Below, piece by piece: positions 36,462 to 41,034 of a DNA stretch of 41,034 bases. The notes under the pieces were generated by a model. The model ran no database searches and had not been told where the DNA came from. It saw nothing but the letters and a program-made list of their open reading frames with translations. A program made the position numbers and the translations under genes. This stretch comes from Dysgonamonadaceae bacterium (GTDB lineage: Bacteria; Bacteroidota; Bacteroidia; Bacteroidales; Azobacteroidaceae), in assembly GCA_031270075.1 (NCBI GenBank), contig JAISYG010000112.1:1-41034 (forward strand). Direction: 5' to 3'. Every line of letters starts with the position of its first letter. The stretch's first letter is position 1.

Positions 36462-36464
36462 TAT

Positions 36465-36683
36465 ATGGCTAAACAGGCAGCAATCGAACAGGATGGTACT
36501 ATTGTAGAAGCATTGTCGAATGCAATGTTCCGGGTTGAACTGGAAAATGGGCATGAAATTACCGCCCATATTTCAGGAAAGATGCGGATGCATTATATTA
36601 AAATCCTTCCCGGCGATAAGGTGAAAGTAGAAATGTCACCCTACGATTTGTCTAAAGGCCGTATTTCGTTCCGATATAAATAA
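36465..36683 (+). CDS. infA: translation initiation factor IF-1
   Basis: [67 protein letters not shown]. Confidence 0.98.
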   Translation: MAKQAAIEQDGTIVEALSNAMFRVELENGHEITAHISGKMRMHYIKILPGDKVKVEMSPYDLSKGRISFRYK

Positions 36684-36697
36684 AAAAATTTAAGAAT

Positions 36698-36814
36698 ATG
36701 AAAGTAAGAGCTTCAATTAAAAAGCGTGGCGCCGATTCGAAAATTGTACGTAGAAAAGGGCGCTTGTATGTGATCGATAAGAAAAATCCTAAATTTAAAC
36801 AACGTCAAGGATAA
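36698..36814 (+). CDS. rpmJ: 50S ribosomal protein L36, cysteine-free form
   Basis: 38-aa ORF below the track cutoff: [38 protein letters not shown]. Confidence 0.95.
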   Translation: MKVRASIKKRGADSKIVRRKGRLYVIDKKNPKFKQRQG

Positions 36815-36845
36815 TTTTATTAATTTTGCTAAAATTTTCAAATAA

Positions 36846-37229
36846 ATGGCAATAAGAATAGTAGGGGTGGATTTGCCCCAGAATAAAAGAGGCGAAATAG
36901 CGTTAACTTATATTTACGGTATCGGTCGCAGTTCAGCTAATAAAATCCTTGAAAAAGCAGGGATTGACAGAGATATTAAAGTGAAAGATTGGACGGATGA
37001 CCAAGCCGCAGCCGTGCGCGAAGTCATCGGTCAGTATTACAAAGTGGAAGGGGATCTTCGTTCTGAGGTTCAGTTGAATATCAAACGTTTGATGGATATC
37101 GGTTGCTACCGCGGCGTGCGTCACCGTATCGGGCTCCCCGTGAGAGGTCAGAGTACTAAAAATAACGCCCGTACAAGGAAGGGCAAGAAAAAAACGGTTG
37201 CAAACAAGAAAAAAGCAACGAAAGGTTAA
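36846..37229 (+). CDS. rpsM: 30S ribosomal protein S13
   Basis: [31 protein letters not shown]...[25 protein letters not shown]. Confidence 0.98.
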   Translation: MAIRIVGVDLPQNKRGEIALTYIYGIGRSSANKILEKAGIDRDIKVKDWTDDQAAAVREVIGQYYKVEGDLRSEVQLNIKRLMDIGCYRGVRHRIGLPVRGQSTKNNARTRKGKKKTVANKKKATKG

Positions 37230-37241
37230 TTAAAAAAAGTT

Positions 37242-37631
37242 ATGGCAAAAAAAACAGTCGCAGCGAAAAAAAGAGTAGTAAAAGTTGACGCAAACGGTCA
37301 GCTACATGTTCACTCTTCATTCAACAACATCATCATTACCCTTGCGAACAGCGAAGGACAGGTGATTTCATGGTCTTCGGCCGGTAAAATGGGTTTCCGG
37401 AGTTCCAAGAAAAACACGCCTTACGCCGCCCAGATGGCCGCACAGGATTGTGCGAAAATAGCCTATGATTTGGGTTTGCGCAGAGTAAAAGCGTATGTGA
37501 AAGGGCCGGGCAATGGCCGCGAATCGGCTATCCGAACCATACACGGAACCGGAATCGAAGTAACGGAAATTATCGACGTTACGCCGCTTCCGCACAACGG
37601 TTGCCGTCCTCCCAAACGAAGAAGAGTTTAA
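37242..37631 (+). CDS. rpsK: 30S ribosomal protein S11
   Basis: [43 protein letters not shown]...[13 protein letters not shown]. Confidence 0.98.
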   Translation: MAKKTVAAKKRVVKVDANGQLHVHSSFNNIIITLANSEGQVISWSSAGKMGFRSSKKNTPYAAQMAAQDCAKIAYDLGLRRVKAYVKGPGNGRESAIRTIHGTGIEVTEIIDVTPLPHNGCRPPKRRRV

Positions 37632-37652
37632 CAATCAATTTACAATAAGAAA

Positions 37653-38258
37653 ATGGCAAGATATACAGGCCCCAAAACAAAAATTGCGCGTAAATTCGGC
37701 GAAGCGATTTTCGGACCCGACAAGGTTCTCAGTAAAAAGAATTATCCTCCCGGACAACATGGTAACGGACGGAAGAAAAAAACTTCCGAATACGGTATCC
37801 AGTTGCGCGAAAAACAGAAAGCGAAATATACCTACGGCGTTTTGGAAAGACAATTCCGGAATTTGTTTGATAAAGCTTCCCGCTCGAAAGGCATTACGGG
37901 TGAAGTGCTTCTTCAATTACTGGAATCGCGTCTTGACAATATCGTTTACCGTATGGGATTGGCGAAAACACGGGCAGGCGCCCGTCAGTTGGTTTCCCAC
38001 CGCCACATTGTTGTGGATGGCAAAGTGGTAAACATTCCTTCCTATTCCGTAAAACCGGGACAAAGGATAGGTGTACGTGAAAAAGCGAAATCTTTGGAAG
38101 TGATTCTGGATAGTGTTACAGGCGTTAATCATAGCAAATACCCCTGGATTGAATACGATCAATCTTCGATGAGCGCCAATTATTTGCATATTCCGGAAAG
38201 GGCTGATATTCCCGAAAATATCAAAGAACAGTTAATTGTAGAATTATATTCTAAATAA
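37653..38258 (+). CDS. rpsD: 30S ribosomal protein S4
   Basis: [17 protein letters not shown]...[27 protein letters not shown]. Confidence 0.98.
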   Translation: MARYTGPKTKIARKFGEAIFGPDKVLSKKNYPPGQHGNGRKKKTSEYGIQLREKQKAKYTYGVLERQFRNLFDKASRSKGITGEVLLQLLESRLDNIVYRMGLAKTRAGARQLVSHRHIVVDGKVVNIPSYSVKPGQRIGVREKAKSLEVILDSVTGVNHSKYPWIEYDQSSMSANYLHIPERADIPENIKEQLIVELYSK

Positions 38259-38268
38259 TCCGGTTATT

Positions 38269-39261
38269 ATGGCAATATTAGCATTTCAAAAACCCGATAA
38301 AGTATTAATGTTGGAAGCGGACAACAAGTTCGGTCGATTTGAATTCCGTCCGTTGGAACCCGGCTATGGAATTACCATCGGAAATTCCCTGCGCCGCATC
38401 CTTATCTCTTCTTTAGAGGGCTATGCCATTACATCCATTAAGATTGATGGCATCAATAATGAGTTTGCCGCACTGCCGGGCGTTTTGGAAGATGTTACCA
38501 ACATCATCTCCAAGCTGAAGCAAATCCGGTTCAAACAAACTGTAAAAGATATTGAAACAGAAAAAGTTACCGTTAATATTTCAGGCGTGGAAGAATTCAA
38601 GGCTGAAGATATCGACAAACAATTAGCCGGTTTCGATATATTGAATCCGAAGTTTGTTATATGTCATCTGGATAAAAGTGCGCATCTGAAAATAGAGTTA
38701 ACTATCGGTAAAGGGCGTGGCTATGTGCCGGCCGAAGAAAACCGGACGGAAAATGATGATCTTGAACAAATAGCAATCGATTCGATTTTTACGCCGATTG
38801 TGAATGCAAACTACGTGGTCGACCCTTTCCGTGTGGAACAAAAGACGGACTACGAAAAGTTGACCTTCGAAATTACTACCGATGGTTCAATTCATCCGAA
38901 AGAAGCTCTGAAAGAGGCGGCTCGCATTCTGATTTATCATTTTGCCTTGTTTTCCGACGAAAAAATTCATTTGGAACAAACCGGTTCCGAATTGAATGAC
39001 GAGTTCGACGAAGAAATCCTTCACATGCGTCAACTGCTGAAATCGCGCTTGACAGATATGGATTTGTCGGTTCGGGCGCTCAACTGTCTGAAAGCGGCGG
39101 ATGTAGAAACTTTGGGCGAACTTGTGCGGTATCAGAAAAATGATTTGTTGAAATTCCGTAATTTCGGCAAAAAATCATTGACCGAATTAGACGAACTACT
39201 TGAGCGCCTGGATTTGAATTTCGGTATGGATATCAGTAAGTATAAATTAGATAAAGAATAA
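38269..39261 (+). CDS. rpoA: DNA-directed RNA polymerase subunit alpha
   Basis: [38 protein letters not shown]...C-terminal alpha-[24 protein letters not shown]. Confidence 0.98.
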   Translation: MAILAFQKPDKVLMLEADNKFGRFEFRPLEPGYGITIGNSLRRILISSLEGYAITSIKIDGINNEFAALPGVLEDVTNIISKLKQIRFKQTVKDIETEKVTVNISGVEEFKAEDIDKQLAGFDILNPKFVICHLDKSAHLKIELTIGKGRGYVPAEENRTENDDLEQIAIDSIFTPIVNANYVVDPFRVEQKTDYEKLTFEITTDGSIHPKEALKEAARILIYHFALFSDEKIHLEQTGSELNDEFDEEILHMRQLLKSRLTDMDLSVRALNCLKAADVETLGELVRYQKNDLLKFRNFGKKSLTELDELLERLDLNFGMDISKYKLDKE

Positions 39262-39266
39262 TAAAA

Positions 39267-39881
39267 ATGCGACATAACAATAAAATCAATCATTTAGGAC
39301 GTACTTATTCTCATCGGGCGGCGATGCTCTCCAATATGGCTGTTTCGCTCATTATGCACAAAAGAATATTTACAACATTGGCTAAGGCGAAAGAGCTTCG
39401 CAAATATGTAGAACCACTGATTACCAAATCGAAAAACGATACAACCCATTCGCGGCGCGTGGTATTTCAGGAATTGCATAACAAATACGCCGTAACGGAA
39501 TTATTCAAAGAAATTTCGCAAAAAATCGGCGATCGTCCGGGAGGTTATACCCGCATCATCAAAACAGGTAACCGTTTGGGTGATAATGCCGAAATGTGTT
39601 TCATCGAATTGGTAGACTACAACGAATTGATGCTGAAAACGCTGAAGAAAGCGACTACGAAAACACGTCGTTCTCGTAAAGGTTCCGGAAAAGCGGACGC
39701 AACCACAGCAGAAACCGTACAGTCGCCTTCTGTAACAGTCAAACCGGCTGCCACAGTGGAAGAAAAACCGGTTGAAGCGGTTGCTGTTGAAGAACCTGTT
39801 GAAACCGTAGAAACAGAAGAAGTTCCGGTAGCGGAAGAGGCTCCGGAAACTGCGGACGATATTACTCCAAAAAAGGAATAA
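39267..39881 (+). CDS. rplQ: 50S ribosomal protein L17 with acidic, low-complexity C-terminal extension
   Basis: [57 protein letters not shown]-terminal V/E/T/P/A-rich tail of about 60 aa. Confidence 0.97.
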   Translation: MRHNNKINHLGRTYSHRAAMLSNMAVSLIMHKRIFTTLAKAKELRKYVEPLITKSKNDTTHSRRVVFQELHNKYAVTELFKEISQKIGDRPGGYTRIIKTGNRLGDNAEMCFIELVDYNELMLKTLKKATTKTRRSRKGSGKADATTAETVQSPSVTVKPAATVEEKPVEAVAVEEPVETVETEEVPVAEEAPETADDITPKKE

Positions 39882-39911
39882 AGCTTTTCTGTTATAAAAA
39901 AGAGGGTGCTG

Positions 39912-39946
39912 AGTTTGCGAATCGGTAGGGTTCGCAAACTTTTTTT
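39912..39946 (+). terminator. Rho-independent terminator downstream of rplQ
   Basis: AGTTTGCGAA-tcggtaggg-TTCGCAAACT followed by TTTTTT. Confidence 0.9.
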
Positions 39947-40056
39947 ATATATATCTTTGAGATATTAAGATAGGCACGTTTACACTTAAATGACGGCAAA
40001 AAACAAAAGAGAACCGGAAAACAAAAAAGTCCGACTTTTATCCGTTCTCCGGTTCT

Positions 40057-40823
40057 AAATTTTACCTGTTTAGCGAAGGTGCCTATGTAGAACTTGAAAC
40101 ACCGCGCTTGTCGGCTCTGCTTTCAGGAACGCCCAAACAAGTTTCGGCACTCATTCCCAACGCCGAAAACGGCTTATTCAGTCGCTTTATATTCTACTAT
40201 ATGAATATCTTACCTGTTTGGAAAGATGTATTTTCAGGCAACAATAATACAACATTTGATGATTATTTCAGGCATTTGGGCGACCGATTTTTTGACTTTT
40301 ACAAAACCCTGCAATGCTAATCCGAGCCGTTGCGCTTTTGCCTCACGGCAACGCAGCAATAGCAATTCAACGCCCATTTTGCACAAGTACAAAACCAATA
40401 CTTGTATCTCTGAGGCGTTGATTACCTCGCGACCATCAGGCGTTTGGGCTTGATAATTTTTCGTATAACGATGATTTTAACCGCGCTACGAATAATTGAT
40501 ATCGGGCATATTGCAACCCCAATGATTTGCAGCGACTCCGATTTTCAAACCGTGTTAGAATTAGGCAAAATACTGAATCAATATGCTGCAAAGGTTTTCA
40601 GCGATTTGCCCGCCGAGCAGGAAACAACCAAACAACCTAATCAAAAGCAACTATTTTTAGAAGCATTGCCGCCCGAATTTTCGTGCAAGGCGAACACAAA
40701 CCTAACTTGTTCGAGTTTGTTGAGCCGCAGCCGAAATTGCGCAAGTAAAAGCACATTGCCAAATTCACGCAAAGCGGCTTAATCAACCACTTTGCGTACG
40801 ATAAATACAGAAAAAGACAGTAA
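40057..40823 (+). pseudogene. decayed DUF3987-type (primase/helicase-like) mobile-element gene
   Basis: One frame reads 'SEGAYVELETPRLSALLSGTPKQVSALIPNAENGLFSRFIFYYMN...FYKTLQC*SEPLRFCLTATQQ*QFNAHFAQVQNQYLYL*GVDYLATIRRLGLIIFRITMILTALRI...KQPNQKQLFLEALPPEF', with stops TAA 40318, TAG 40360, TGA 40411; a frameshifted end reads 'KFTQSGLINHFAYDKYRKRQ*'. Confidence 0.8.
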
Positions 40824-40850
40824 AAACACTGTCCTTTTTTTCTCATAATC

Positions 40851-40869
40851 TTTGCGACAGTGTCGCAAA
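40851..40869. repeat. perfect palindrome TTTGCGACA-G-TGTCGCAAA
   Basis: 9-bp perfect arms around one central base, downstream of the pseudogene. Confidence 0.85.
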
Positions 40870-40902
40870 CTTTTTTCTGTTGATGTTCTTTTTTGTTTTT
40901 GA

Positions 40903-40932
40903 TTGTTAATTCATAAAAAAGTAGTAATTTTG
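40903..40932 (+). promoter_or_regulatory. Bacteroidetes-type promoter TTG-N19-TAATTTTG directed out of the window
   Basis: TTG 40903-40905 and TAATTTTG 40925-40932 with 19-nt spacing. Confidence 0.6.
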
Positions 40933-41034
40933 TGCCGTTTTTCTGACAATTCTAAACATTAAAAGTCAGAATAAATGTAATAGATTGATTTACAAATAAA
41001 TAATAAAATGTAACGCTATGTTGTTCGGTAGTAG

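Noticed and set aside
36698-36814. Cysteine-free L36 as a special zinc-independent paralog
   Set aside because: Low-cysteine L36 is expected in Bacteroidetes, so it is not noteworthy here.
40010-40056. Inverted repeat AGAACCGGA…TCCGGTTCT as a terminator or att site
   Set aside because: No U-tract and a long AT-rich loop; overlaps the uncertain 5' end of the DUF3987-like remnant, so function cannot be supported.

Overview
Bacteroidetes-type (probably Bacteroidales) chromosomal segment with four blocks. (1) About 0-3.1 kb: a partial unknown ORF, a cluster of REP-like palindromes, a short protein, and a fimbrillin/FISUMP-like lipoprotein. (2) About 3.4-28.9 kb: a long co-directional polysaccharide utilization locus (PUL) encoding GH92, a double beta-helix/discoidin T9SS protein, SusC, SusD, a GH99-like lipoprotein, a second beta-helix T9SS protein, GH3-PA14, GH31, GH43-CBM6-T9SS, a GH99-like/GH43/discoidin/FN3 fusion and a CotH-kinase-like T9SS protein. 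It is followed at 29.0-31.6 kb by an unusual one-component transmembrane regulator: LamG and kelch-like ectodomain, one TM helix, then a cytoplasmic SARP-like winged helix plus BTAD. (3) About 31.86-39.88 kb: the distal spc/alpha ribosomal-protein cluster, rpsH through rplQ with secY, map, infA and rpoA. It begins abruptly at rpsH with no rpsN/rplE/rplX/rplN upstream. (4) About 39.9-41.0 kb: a terminator, a decayed DUF3987-type mobile-element gene with three in-frame stops, a perfect 19-bp palindrome and an outward promoter. The main leads are the transmembrane SARP-like regulator, a predicted H-type RNA pseudoknot inside the PUL (15497-15563), the CotH kinase-like secreted protein in a PUL, the GH99-like/GH43 fusion and the split ribosomal operon. 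All family names come from reading the translations; no searches were run.
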